Positions 6,596 to 14,769 of a DNA stretch of 21,391 nucleotides are shown in pieces. The DNA is from Bacillota bacterium. Lineage in GTDB: Bacteria > Bacillota > Clostridia > Christensenellales > UMGS416. How positions within the stretch are numbered: position 1 is the stretch's first letter; every line of letters starts with the position of its first letter. The stretch lies in NCBI GenBank assembly GCA_023428265.1, contig JAEYYW010000164.1, positions 1 to 21,391 of the forward strand. Direction: 5' to 3'. Both the position numbers and the translations under genes were made by a program. The notes beneath the pieces were generated by a model. It was given only the letters and a program-made list of their open reading frames with translations, ran no database searches and was not told the origin of the DNA.

Positions 6596-8020
6596 TCACG
6601 ACGAAAAGCCGCTTTCGATTATCTCACAGATCCGACGATACACGACCGGGAATTTCCTCAGAATCCGGGCGATCTCCTTGCATTTTCCCGCGTCCTGCAA
6701 AACCTCGTAGGTCACATTGAAATCACCGCCGGCTGCTTGCAGCTCTTTCTCAATGCTCTCCAACGCCTGATACTCTTGATCCAGAAGCGGTGCAAGTGAA
6801 GCCAGGTCAGGATTCAGCTGGATTGCCCGATCGGTGGAGTTCCGCTTGGAGAAAATATTCGTGGCGATGATGCAAATATAGATGCAATAGTACCACCAGC
6901 TTGCAATCGCGTTTGTGGCCTCATATTCCTCTTTGGTCATGCGGTAAAAACCGCTTTCCAGCATCCTTGCCCATTGCTCAAACGCGTCATTGCCGAAGAA
7001 TATCTCATTGTTGTCACATGGTGGAGTGCGCATCAACGCGGGCGCGATTCTCAGAGCGTTCCGATACACTTCCGCGACCGACGGCGCTTCCTTCTTCTCC
7101 CCGGCAAACACGAAGGTATACGGCAAAGCATCCTCCAGCGTAAACGCGACCAAATCCGTTGATTCTTCGGTCAGCCTGTAAAAACACTCGCCGTCGTTCT
7201 CGTATCCGATAATGCACGAGATCTCGCTGGTCGGCAACACAACATCGTGGAAAACAGAGTAGAATCCTTTGCCGATCACTGGGATGCCCTTGTCGATGTA
7301 TTCCATGATTTTGGCTTTGACCGCTTCTTTGTCTTTCCGCCAATCCTCCGCGTCAAGATAGGTAAAGCCATACCCGATTGCATCAAAGACGCGTTTGATC
7401 AAACCCCTATCAAATTTCGCTTGGGAGAAGCAGGTGCTCCACTTCTCCTTGTTTGTGTTGAACACCTGCACATAGCTGTCTCCGGAAACCGCAGAAAAGA
7501 AAAAGTAATCATACTGTTCGTTTTCTTCCCCGATGCACTCCATCAGGAACTTCATGCAGCCGTTGAACACATAATTCTGCCCCTGATAGGGGTATTGCAA
7601 TGGATGAAACGGAATATGATTGATGAGTGTGCGCGACATGTCGAATCCTCCTTGAATCGTCAGATTGATGGTGAGCGGGCGAAACACTTTCAGTTCAACC
7701 CTTCGTTTCCACACACTGGAAGGAGCGACGCCATGAAATCTGGAAAATGCTTTGGAAAAGCTCTCCTGCGTGTCATACTGGTAACGCATGGCAACGTCGA
7801 TGATCCTGTGTTTTCCCTGGAGCAGCTCCTTTCCGGCCAGAGTCAGCCGCCGGTTGCGGATGTATTCGCCAACCGTCATTCCGGTCACCAGATTGAATAT
7901 CCGCTGGAAATTCGCGCTGGATGCATACACATGATCGGCCACATCATCCACGCTGATTTCATTGGTGAGGTTATTCTCAATGTAGTTGATCGCAATTGAC
8001 AGGCTTTGAATCCAATCCAT
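6596..8020 (-). CDS. AraC-type regulator with large C-terminal ligand-binding-like domain
   Basis: A 474-residue protein whose first 105 residues form an AraC DNA-binding domain with two helix-turn-helix units; the second carries DVAMRYQYDTQESFSKAF and ends in the typical FHGVAPS. The domain is N-terminal, the reverse of classical AraC. The remaining 370 residues are not a cupin or GyrI-like domain that I recognise. They hold NGCMKFLMECIG (153-164), a GDSYVQVF segment, GIPVIGKG (245-252) and IIGYENDGECFY (270-281), a layout reminiscent of BtrH-N-terminal or C39-like papain folds, but this is by eye only. ATG 8020 follows GAAAGAGG. GC content is clearly lower than in neighbours, suggesting acquisition. 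It is likely co-transcribed with the acetyltransferase. Confidence 0.85.
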   Translation of the reverse strand: MDWIQSLSIAINYIENNLTNEISVDDVADHVYASSANFQRIFNLVTGMTVGEYIRNRRLTLAGKELLQGKHRIIDVAMRYQYDTQESFSKAFSRFHGVAPSSVWKRRVELKVFRPLTINLTIQGGFDMSRTLINHIPFHPLQYPYQGQNYVFNGCMKFLMECIGEENEQYDYFFFSAVSGDSYVQVFNTNKEKWSTCFSQAKFDRGLIKRVFDAIGYGFTYLDAEDWRKDKEAVKAKIMEYIDKGIPVIGKGFYSVFHDVVLPTSEISCIIGYENDGECFYRLTEESTDLVAFTLEDALPYTFVFAGEKKEAPSVAEVYRNALRIAPALMRTPPCDNNEIFFGNDAFEQWARMLESGFYRMTKEEYEATNAIASWWYYCIYICIIATNIFSKRNSTDRAIQLNPDLASLAPLLDQEYQALESIEKELQAAGGDFNVTYEVLQDAGKCKEIARILRKFPVVYRRICEIIESGFSS

Positions 8021-8225
8021 GCATGTGCCTCTTTCGTGTATAGGTTACAACAATCCGAGCGATGAATCATGTCTTATCATGCTTGCTGTTGTCCGATTAT
8101 CAATATGCTGTGAACGGGACCATCCGAAATGCAAAGCTGCTCGGCAGGCTACGAGATACGATCTGTCATCGGCATTATACGCGATTGCGTTTGCACTGCG
8201 CAAGAATTGCCGCACATGCAGACGC
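8021..8225. other. Intergenic region upstream of the AraC-type gene
   Basis: No gene is seen here. It must contain the promoter of the AraC-type gene on the minus strand. Several AT-rich -10-like and -35-like boxes occur, for instance minus-strand TTGATA and TGATAA 18 bases apart, but none stands out enough to call. An inverted pair ACAACA (8047-8052) and TGTTGT (8086-8091) flanks the region and might be a regulator site. Confidence 0.4.
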
Positions 8226-8255
8226 AAAAAGCGGCAGGCCCATTGCCTGCCGCTT
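8226..8255 (-). terminator. Rho-independent terminator of ald
   Basis: On the minus strand an 11-base-pair stem (GCGGCAGGC core, 8229-8239 with 8245-8255) with a five-base loop is followed by a run of T residues. It begins about 15 bases after the ald stop codon. Confidence 0.85.
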
Positions 8256-8269
8256 GCCGCAAGAAACCG

Positions 8270-9373
8270 CTAAATGGAAAGGCTGTCAAAGGTCAGGCCA
8301 AAGGCATCGGCCACGCCCTTGCAGGTGACTTTGCCGCCATAGATGTTCACCCCGGCGGCAATGGCGTCGCTGCGGCGGATTGCCCCCTCCAGATCCATGT
8401 TCGCAATCATCAGGCCGTAACGGAGCGTGGCGTTGGTGAGCGCCTGGGTGCTGGTGCGCGGCACCGACCCGGGCATGTTGGCAACGCAGTAATGCACCAC
8501 GCCCTCCTGCTCATACACCGGGTTTTCGTGGGTGGTGGCGCGGGTGGATTCACAGCAGCCGCCTTGATCCACAGAAACGTCCACAATCACCGCGCCTTTC
8601 TTCATGAGCTTCAGGTGATCACGGCGGATGAGCTTCGGGGCCGTGGCGCCGGGAATCAGCACCGCGCCGATCACCAGATCGGTCTCGGCAAGGGCCGACT
8701 CCAGATTGGCAGTGTTGCTGAAGAGCGTGCGCACCGCACCGCCCATCACATCGTCGATATAAATGAGCTTGTTGATGTTGGTGTCCATCACGGTCACCTT
8801 GGCACCCATGCCCAGGGCGACCTTGCAGGCATTCATGCCCACCACACCGGCGCCGATGATCAGCACCCTGCCCTTTTCCACACCGGGCACGCCGCCCAGC
8901 AGCACACCTCGGCCGCCAAAGGGCCGCTCCAGATATTTTGCGCCCTCCTGCACGGCCAGCTTGCCGGCAATTTCGCTCATGGGCCGCAAGCAGGGCAGGT
9001 TTCCACCCTCCACGATCGTTTCATAGGCAACGGCTTTCACGCCGGACTTCATGAGCGCCTCGGTGAGGGCGCGGTCTGCAGCCAGGTGCAGATAGGTGTA
9101 GAGTATCATGCCATGGCGGAAGAACCGGTATTCGCTTTTCAGCGACTCTTTCACCTTCACGATCATGTCTGCGGTTGTCCACACCTGCTCAGCGGTGTCC
9201 GCCAGCTGTGCCCCGGCGGCCTCATACTCTCCGTCTGCATAACCGGCGCCCAGCCCGGCACCTTTCTGCACAAGCACCTCGTGGCCTGCATCCACATATG
9301 CCCTCACGCAGTTTGGCGTCATCCCCACGCGGTACTCATGGTTCTTGATCTCTGTAACGGTCCCAATCCTCAT
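8270..9373 (-). CDS. ald: Alanine dehydrogenase
   Basis: NAD-dependent L-alanine dehydrogenase, which interconverts L-alanine with pyruvate, ammonium and NADH. With the start at 9373 the protein has 367 residues and the known active-site residues fall at their usual family numbers: Arg15, Lys75 in VKVKE and His96 in YLHLAAD, with the catalytic Asp at 269 in VDVSVDQ. The Rossmann motif GAGVVG is at 174-179. The family is normally about 370 residues long. I chose ATG 9373 because GGGAGG lies seven bases ahead; a longer reading would start at TTG 9388 upstream of or inside this ribosome binding site. It stands alone between two terminators. It may support alanine catabolism or ammonium assimilation. 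Confidence 0.95.
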   Translation of the reverse strand: MRIGTVTEIKNHEYRVGMTPNCVRAYVDAGHEVLVQKGAGLGAGYADGEYEAAGAQLADTAEQVWTTADMIVKVKESLKSEYRFFRHGMILYTYLHLAADRALTEALMKSGVKAVAYETIVEGGNLPCLRPMSEIAGKLAVQEGAKYLERPFGGRGVLLGGVPGVEKGRVLIIGAGVVGMNACKVALGMGAKVTVMDTNINKLIYIDDVMGGAVRTLFSNTANLESALAETDLVIGAVLIPGATAPKLIRRDHLKLMKKGAVIVDVSVDQGGCCESTRATTHENPVYEQEGVVHYCVANMPGSVPRTSTQALTNATLRYGLMIANMDLEGAIRRSDAIAAGVNIYGGKVTCKGVADAFGLTFDSLSI

Positions 9374-9446
9374 GCACATGCCTCCCAACCGATATCAGTC
9401 AGTGGCGAACCCAAACAAAGCCCGCCAGAATTCCGGGAGAACAACA

Positions 9447-9470
9447 AGGGCGGGAATCTCTCCCCGCCCT
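9447..9470 (-). terminator. Probable terminator after ispH-rpsA
   Basis: AGGGCGGG (9447-9454) pairs with CCCGCCCT (9463-9470) around an eight-base loop, starting about 16 bases beyond the ispH-rpsA stop. On the minus strand the tail is TTGTTGTTCT, only moderately T-rich, so termination may be partial and some read-through into ald is possible. Confidence 0.6.
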
Positions 9471-9485
9471 GTCTTCTTTGGTATA

Positions 9486-11618
9486 TTATTCTTCGCCGTC
9501 CAGCTCTTCCACGGCCAGCTCGACCTCATCCTCATGGGCCGCCTGATCATGCATAGCTTCACGGATGGAGAGGCTGATGCGCTTCTCCGCCGGGTTCACG
9601 TCCAGAATCTTCACCGGCACAATCATGTCCGGCTGCAGCACGCTCTCCACCTTGTCGATGTGGTGATCGGCCACCTGGGAAATGTGCACCAGGCCATCCA
9701 GACCGGGCTCCAGCTCCACAAAGGCGCCAAAGCTCACAATGCGCACCACTTTGCCCTGCACGACGTCGCCCACATGATAACGCTCGGGGGCAAGGTCCCA
9801 GGGGCGGGGCTTGGCCTGCTTGGCGCTCAAGGACAGGCGCTTGCGCTCCACATCCACCTTCAGCACCATCACGTTGACTTCCTCGCCGACGCTCACAACG
9901 TCACGGGGGTGCTTCACGCGGCCCCAGGCCAGATCAGTCACATGCACCAGGCCATCCACACCGGCAACGTCTACAAACGCGCCGAAATCGGTGATGCGGC
10001 GCACGGTGCCCCGGGCGATCTCGCCCTCATGGCTCTTGAGCATTTCCCAGATTTCGACTTCATGCTTCTGCTTTTCGGCTTCCATCACGGCGCGGCGGGA
10101 TGCGACCACGCGGTGGCGATGCTTCTCCACCTCGATGATCTTGAGATCCATCTCCTTGCCGAGATATTCCGTGATGTCTTCCACATAACGGGTGTCCAGC
10201 TGGGAAGCCGGGATAAAGGCACGCACGCCATAGACGTTGGCGATCAAGCCACCCTTTACGACCTGCTTGCCCACGCCCTTGACGGCGTTGCCGGCTTCAA
10301 AGTCATCCATGATCTGCTTCCAGCCACGGCGGACTTCCAGGTTCTTCATCGACAGCACGACGTTGCCGTCGCCGTCGTTGATCTTCAGGATCTCCACCTC
10401 GAGCTCGTCGCCCTCATGGGCTTCCTGCAGCAGGTTCACGTTGCTGTCAGACGAAAACTCGTCCTTGCTGATGACACCGTCGGCCTTGTAGCCGATATTC
10501 ACGCACACCTCGTCAGCCGTCACCTGCACAACGGTGCCCTTGACAACCTGACCGGGGCGGATGGTCCGCATCGTCTTTTCAAAGGCTTCCTCGAAGCTGT
10601 TGCGCGGCTGGGCGGGTGGTTCTGCTACAGGGGCCGCTTCGGCCGACTGCTCCGCGGCCACGGCCGCTGCATCCGGCTCCGTCGCAATCCCGGCTTCAGG
10701 GGCAGCCTCATCGGCTGGGGCCTGTGCCGCAACAGGCTCCTCCGCGGGCGCTGCCTGCTCCACCTGGACTTCCATTTCCCTGTTGTCCATCTCGCTCATG
10801 TTGTTGTAAACCTCCTCGATGATCCAATCCGGGGTTGAAGCCCCGGAAACAATTCCTACTGTCTTGCACCCGGAAAACCCGCCTGCCGGCAGCTCCGCGG
10901 CACTTTCCACCCAGATGGTGTTGGGCCGGGCCTTGCGGCAGATCTCATAAAGCTTCCTGGTGTTGGAGCTGTTGCGCCCGCCCACCACAACGATGCAGTC
11001 GGCCTGACGTGCCAGCTCTTCCGCCTCGCTCTGCCGGTCGGCGGTAGCATTGCAGATGGAAGGATAAACCTCCAGCTCGGCAACCTTGCCCCGCAGCAGC
11101 TCCACAAGCCGCTCCCACCGGGTCTGAGGGGTGGTGGTCTGGGCGACCACGCAAGCCCGATCCATCTGCGGCAGCGCCGCAACATCCTCTTCGGTGCTCA
11201 TAATGTGGGCGGAGTTTTCGCACCAACCGTTGATGCCCTCCACCTCAGGGTGCTCGCGCTCGCCGATGATGATAACCGGCACGCCGCGGCTGTGGCACTC
11301 GTGGGCTTTGTTTTGGATGCGCTTGACACAGGGGCATGTGGCATCCACCACAATCAGGCCGCGGCGCTCGCACTGATCCAGCACTTGCCGGCTCACGCCA
11401 TGGCTGCGGATCACAACGGTGGCGCCCGGCGGGATTTCGTCCAGCCGCTCGGTGGCCTGCACACCCAGCCCCTTCAGCCGGCCCACAACCTGGTCGTTGT
11501 GGATGATCGGCCCCCAGGTGTAAACTGGCTTGCTGCCGTCGGCGCATTGAAACACCATATCGACCGCCCGGCGAACCCCAAAGCAAAAGCCGCCCTTCGC
11601 CGCCCTGACAATGTCCAA
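9486..11618 (-). CDS. ispH: IspH-S1 fusion: HMBPP reductase plus four S1 RNA-binding domains
   Basis: A 710-residue two-part protein. Residues 1-275 are 4-hydroxy-3-methylbut-2-enyl diphosphate reductase, the last step of the MEP isoprenoid pathway. The three cluster cysteines are Cys12, Cys95 (DATCP) and Cys189 (SICNAT), with HPEVEG (123-128), TTPQ and the N-S-S-N segment (216-219) in place. A low-complexity Ala-Glu-Pro linker (about 280-340) leads to four S1 domains at about 356-427, 447-511, 530-600 and 615-686; the last two are the most canonical (FGAFV and DGLVHI/V). The C-terminal part corresponds to a ribosomal protein S1 (RpsA)-like protein. This fusion is known in Clostridia. The start codon is TTG, preceded by AGGTGG. 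It is the last gene of the cluster but has its own promoter at 11635-11663. Confidence 0.95.
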   Translation of the reverse strand: MDIVRAAKGGFCFGVRRAVDMVFQCADGSKPVYTWGPIIHNDQVVGRLKGLGVQATERLDEIPPGATVVIRSHGVSRQVLDQCERRGLIVVDATCPCVKRIQNKAHECHSRGVPVIIIGEREHPEVEGINGWCENSAHIMSTEEDVAALPQMDRACVVAQTTTPQTRWERLVELLRGKVAELEVYPSICNATADRQSEAEELARQADCIVVVGGRNSSNTRKLYEICRKARPNTIWVESAAELPAGGFSGCKTVGIVSGASTPDWIIEEVYNNMSEMDNREMEVQVEQAAPAEEPVAAQAPADEAAPEAGIATEPDAAAVAAEQSAEAAPVAEPPAQPRNSFEEAFEKTMRTIRPGQVVKGTVVQVTADEVCVNIGYKADGVISKDEFSSDSNVNLLQEAHEGDELEVEILKINDGDGNVVLSMKNLEVRRGWKQIMDDFEAGNAVKGVGKQVVKGGLIANVYGVRAFIPASQLDTRYVEDITEYLGKEMDLKIIEVEKHRHRVVASRRAVMEAEKQKHEVEIWEMLKSHEGEIARGTVRRITDFGAFVDVAGVDGLVHVTDLAWGRVKHPRDVVSVGEEVNVMVLKVDVERKRLSLSAKQAKPRPWDLAPERYHVGDVVQGKVVRIVSFGAFVELEPGLDGLVHISQVADHHIDKVESVLQPDMIVPVKILDVNPAEKRISLSIREAMHDQAAHEDEVELAVEELDGEE

Positions 11619-11634
11619 AGTTCCACCTCTATCA

Positions 11635-11663
11635 AGTATATACTATGTGTTCACAAAATTCAA
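11635..11663 (-). promoter_or_regulatory. Promoter for ispH-rpsA
   Basis: Minus-strand TTGAAT (11658-11663), a 17-base spacer and TATACT (11635-11640), located in the AT-rich 90-base gap between plsC and ispH. The start codon is only about 17 bases beyond the -10 box, so the 5' leader would be very short, just covering the ribosome binding site. Confidence 0.7.
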
Positions 11664-11708
11664 ATACTATTAAACTTTGTGATTCATGGGAGATGCTGGC
11701 AGAGACGG

Positions 11709-12341
11709 TTACATCAGTGCGCTCAACGCCTCCAGCACCGCGGCAGTGGCCTGCTCGGTGGTCTCGCTCCTCACGCGGCCGCCGGTTTTCAGGGCAGCCA
11801 GATCCACCGGCGGGCCCACGACAATCCGGATGGGGCGAAAGGGCTTGAACCGGTCCGTCATGTGGTCAAAAAACACCGGCACCACCGGCACGCCGGACAT
11901 CAGCGCGATATAGCCCACGCCGTTGTTGAACTTCAGGAGCGACCCGTCAAGATTCTTGTTGCGGGTGCCCTCCGGAAAGATCGCGAAAATGTCACCGCTT
12001 TTGATCACGTCCAGCGAGCGCTTGATCGCGCCGATATCGGCGGTGCCGCGCTTGACCGGAAAGGCGCCAACCGTGCGGATTACCCAGCTGACAAAGGCAT
12101 TTTTCTCAAAAAGCTCGCTCTTGGCCATAAACACGGTGCGGCGCGGAAGCAGCATCCGCGGGATGAAAAACACCTCCCACATCGAAATGTGGTTGGCTAT
12201 CACAATGAAGGAGCCTTCCTTGGGGAAATGCTCCCGACCCTGCACCCTGAGCGGGTAAACGAGCGCGGTCAGCAGCACGGCCAGAAACTTGCCGAAGGCG
12301 TAAAAAGCGCGTTCGTACCATTTTAATTCCGCTGATGTCAT
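11709..12341 (-). CDS. plsC: 1-acyl-sn-glycerol-3-phosphate acyltransferase (PlsC family)
   Basis: A 210-residue membrane-associated acyltransferase that would add the second acyl chain to lysophosphatidic acid during phospholipid synthesis. An N-terminal hydrophobic segment (about 13-32) is followed by the catalytic block ANHISMWEVFF. Here the usual H-x4-D motif reads His51-x4-Glu56, a conservative but uncommon change. The glycerol-phosphate block FPEGTR (122-127) and the VPVVPVFF block are intact. The ATG overlaps the cmk stop in an ATGA, so translation is coupled. The family also includes acyltransferases with other acceptors, so the exact substrate is inferred. Confidence 0.92.
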   Translation of the reverse strand: MTSAELKWYERAFYAFGKFLAVLLTALVYPLRVQGREHFPKEGSFIVIANHISMWEVFFIPRMLLPRRTVFMAKSELFEKNAFVSWVIRTVGAFPVKRGTADIGAIKRSLDVIKSGDIFAIFPEGTRNKNLDGSLLKFNNGVGYIALMSGVPVVPVFFDHMTDRFKPFRPIRIVVGPPVDLAALKTGGRVRSETTEQATAAVLEALSALM

Positions 12342-13042
12342 TGGCCCTGCCGCACCCTCCGTATCACAAGATCAACGGCCTGCTCCGCCGTCAGCTGCGT
12401 GGTATCAATCACCTCGGCGCCTTCTGCCACCCGGAGCGGTGACGCGGCGCGAGAGCTATCCTGCAGGTCGCGCTCCTCAATGTCGCGCATGCACTCCTCA
12501 AGGCTTTTGCAGCTGCCACGGCCTTGCAGCTCCAGCAGCCTGCGTTGGGCGCGGGCTTCCACGGACGCCGTCACAAAGAACTTGTGCTGCGCCTGCGGCA
12601 GCACATGGGTGCCGATGTCGCGGCCATCCATCACCACGCAGCGCCGCCCGGCAATGGCCTGCTGCAGCGCCACCAGCCGCCGGCGCACCGCCGGCCACTG
12701 GCTCACGTCGGAGGCCGCGCGGGAGACTTCCGGCGTGCGGATCAGAGCCGTAACGTCTTCCCCGTCCAGCAGCACCGTCTGCATGCCGTTTTCCACCAGC
12801 ACCGACACATCGGTGCCTTCGGCCATGGCGCTCACAGCCCCCTCGTCCTGCGTGGGAATGCCCTGGCGCAAAGCCTTCAGGCCCACGGCGCGATACATCG
12901 CGCCGGTGTCCAGATAAGTGAAACCCAGCCTCGACGCCACAGCCTTGGCAACGGTGGACTTGCCTGCCCCGGCCGGCCCGTCTATGGCAATTTGGATTGC
13001 GGCGGTCTGGTTCTGTTTCTGCTTTTGATTGTTTTCCATCAT
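12338..13042 (-). CDS. cmk: (d)CMP kinase
   Basis: Cytidylate kinase, which phosphorylates CMP and dCMP with ATP to supply CDP and dCDP. The 234-residue protein has the P-loop GPAGAGKST (22-30), the CMP-kinase-specific YLDTGAMYRA (43-52), VVMDGRDIGT and a lid region rich in Arg (RAQRRLLELQ). The first 14 residues are a polar Gln/Asn-rich extension. ATG 13042 overlaps the HutP-family stop in an ATGA with only a weak ribosome binding site, so translational coupling is likely. The order cmk-plsC-ispH-rpsA is common in Clostridia. Confidence 0.95.
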   Translation of the reverse strand: MMENNQKQKQNQTAAIQIAIDGPAGAGKSTVAKAVASRLGFTYLDTGAMYRAVGLKALRQGIPTQDEGAVSAMAEGTDVSVLVENGMQTVLLDGEDVTALIRTPEVSRAASDVSQWPAVRRRLVALQQAIAGRRCVVMDGRDIGTHVLPQAQHKFFVTASVEARAQRRLLELQGRGSCKSLEECMRDIEERDLQDSSRAASPLRVAEGAEVIDTTQLTAEQAVDLVIRRVRQGQ

Positions 13043-13452
13043 ATCACACGGTGCCCCAGGCCAATGGCGTTTTCATTCAGGTGCAGCAAGCCGATGCCGG
13101 TGAAGATGCACACGGCCAGATGGTCCTCGTGGCGGGCAATGCCGATCTTGCCGCCGATGTTAAGCCCGATGGCCTTGGGCATGATCTGCGAGAGCGCCTC
13201 ACGGGCGGCGCCGGCCACGGCGCCCTCCTCGTTGTGGTGGTCGCCAATGATGCCTTCGCGCTTGGCGGCCACAACGGCCCGCTCAATCACTTTCATTACC
13301 GAGGAAATAAACTCACCGCCATAGTCCACGGCGGCCGACTGGATGGCCATGTCGCGGTAGCGTTCCTTCAAATCCTTTTCTTCCTCACGGGTGTGGGAGA
13401 GGCTCAGCAGCACCGCGGCGCGGCAGACCTCCCGGCTGATCGATTCGCTCAA
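13039..13452 (-). CDS. HutP-family protein
   Basis: A 137-residue protein resembling HutP, the histidine- and Mg-dependent antiterminator that binds hut mRNA in Bacillus. Similarity is clearest in the opening RAAVLLSLS, the helix ending in GAAREAL and the terminal IGLGHRVI, compared with the HutP ending FGVGINHI. By eye, the positions of HutP His73, His77 and His138, which bind Mg2+ in the active complex, correspond to Gly, Gly and Glu here, although other histidines (72, 73) lie nearby. No histidine-utilisation genes are in the window. The start is TTG behind a good GGAGG (seven-base spacing). It lies 24 bases after cdaR and overlaps cmk by ATGA, so it belongs to this operon. An RNA-binding role is possible but unproven. 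Confidence 0.75.
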   Translation of the reverse strand: MSESISREVCRAAVLLSLSHTREEEKDLKERYRDMAIQSAAVDYGGEFISSVMKVIERAVVAAKREGIIGDHHNEEGAVAGAAREALSQIMPKAIGLNIGGKIGIARHEDHLAVCIFTGIGLLHLNENAIGLGHRVI

Positions 13453-13476
13453 GGGCGTTCCTCCACGAAAGTGTTG

Positions 13477-14769
13477 TTATGCGGGGCCGGTGATTGTAAC
13501 CAGGATGCTCTCCGGATTGATGTCCACGGCTGTGATGCCCGTGTCCGCAGCGTCATATTCGGCGCGAACCGGAAGCGTATGGGTGCGGGCATCAAGGCCC
13601 GACGCATCCACAGTGAGCCTGATCATGGACGCCTTTAGCTTTGGTGCAAGCAGCTCCGGGCAGGTGACTGTGACCGTTGTGAGAAGCAGCTTGGTGTCCA
13701 CCTTGAGGCCGGAGCCCAGGTTCAGCACCCGCACCTGCTGATCGGGGAACGTGACCGTGGTCATATTCTCCTCAACCTTCACAAGCACCGTGACGGAGCT
13801 TTCACCCACTGCGATCACATCCTTGGGGAGAATCAATCGGTAGGTGTCGCTGTGGTCGCTGGTCAGGCCGTTGAGATCAATGGACTCCGTGGTGACAGAG
13901 TCGATCGTGTCCAACACCGGCTGGGGGCCTGCGATGACGATCTCGGGGGTTGAAACTTCCGGTTGGCCCACAATGCTGTAGCCTTTGGCCACGCTGCCGT
14001 TCAGGGACTTGCTCACGTCAACCTTGACCTTCTTGGTGGGATAAATATCCAGGTCTATGATGCAGTTGGACGGATCCAGCGTGAGCCCCGCGCTATCGAT
14101 CACATTGCCATCTTTATCCAGCAGTTGAAACTCGCGTGAGGCCGAGAGCTTATTTGTCAGACCAGTCAGATCCACGACAATCTGGGCGCCCACCACCCGG
14201 TCGACGAGCGAGCTGGCACCGGAAACTTTTACGCCGGACACCTCCTGCACATTGGACCGGAACGTGGGCTCTCCCTTCCAGTATCCTGCCGGTAAAAAGC
14301 CTTCCGGCTGAAACGACACAGGCACAGTCTTGTCTTTAGACCGCTCGATGTTTACGGAAAGCTCTCTCACGGACTGGCTTTTCACTGTGCCCAAAGGAGT
14401 ATAGACGCTCACCTTCAGCTGCTTTTTTCCCTCGCTGGTGATGCCGGACAGCGATACCGTTGCCCGGATGGCATCTTTGTTCAAATTTTTGAATTGGTTG
14501 CGGGAGATGTCGATGGTTACGTTGACGGTGCGCTCCGGCAGAGCTCCCTTCACAGTGAAGCCAGAGTTGTTCAGCTGCGTGATGGATGCTGTGTCGAACA
14601 CAATCCTGATGTCATTGAACGACGCGGGCCGCGTGGGGTTGACTTCTTCAGTGATCACATAGTTCCACAGCACGATCGCAAACAGCAGCGAAATAAGCTT
14701 CAGGCCCCAGTTGCGCCGGAAGGACAACCCGATCTTTTTCAGAATCTCAAGAACGCTTTTGCCCACCAT
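13477..14769 (-). CDS. cdaR: YbbR-domain regulator of diadenylate cyclase (CdaR)
   Basis: A 430-residue protein with one N-terminal membrane helix (NWGLKLISLLFAIVLWNYV, about 20-40) and an extracytoplasmic part made of about four YbbR-type beta repeats (roughly 50-130, 135-220, 225-310 and 320-410). CdaR proteins sit outside the membrane and modulate the diadenylate cyclase CdaA. The gene directly follows cdaA and overlaps it by 23 bases, the usual partnership. ATG 14769 follows CGGAGG. Only the helix and the general repeat pattern are conserved, which is normal for this fast-evolving family. Confidence 0.9.
   Translation of the reverse strand: MVGKSVLEILKKIGLSFRRNWGLKLISLLFAIVLWNYVITEEVNPTRPASFNDIRIVFDTASITQLNNSGFTVKGALPERTVNVTIDISRNQFKNLNKDAIRATVSLSGITSEGKKQLKVSVYTPLGTVKSQSVRELSVNIERSKDKTVPVSFQPEGFLPAGYWKGEPTFRSNVQEVSGVKVSGASSLVDRVVGAQIVVDLTGLTNKLSASREFQLLDKDGNVIDSAGLTLDPSNCIIDLDIYPTKKVKVDVSKSLNGSVAKGYSIVGQPEVSTPEIVIAGPQPVLDTIDSVTTESIDLNGLTSDHSDTYRLILPKDVIAVGESSVTVLVKVEENMTTVTFPDQQVRVLNLGSGLKVDTKLLLTTVTVTCPELLAPKLKASMIRLTVDASGLDARTHTLPVRAEYDAADTGITAVDINPESILVTITGPA

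Noticed and set aside
8129..9556. 475-codon open frame on + opposite ald
   Set aside because: It runs through the ald terminator and across ald and into the end of ispH-rpsA, is His/Ala/Gly-rich and has no supported start.
9345..10838. 497-codon open frame on + opposite ispH-rpsA
   Set aside because: It is the complement of the S1 domains, rich in His and Leu with no known motif; the minus-strand protein is unambiguous.
13039..13452. Classical histidine-utilisation antiterminator HutP
   Set aside because: The family resemblance is acceptable, but the metal-ligand histidines do not align and no hut genes are present, so I gave only a family name.
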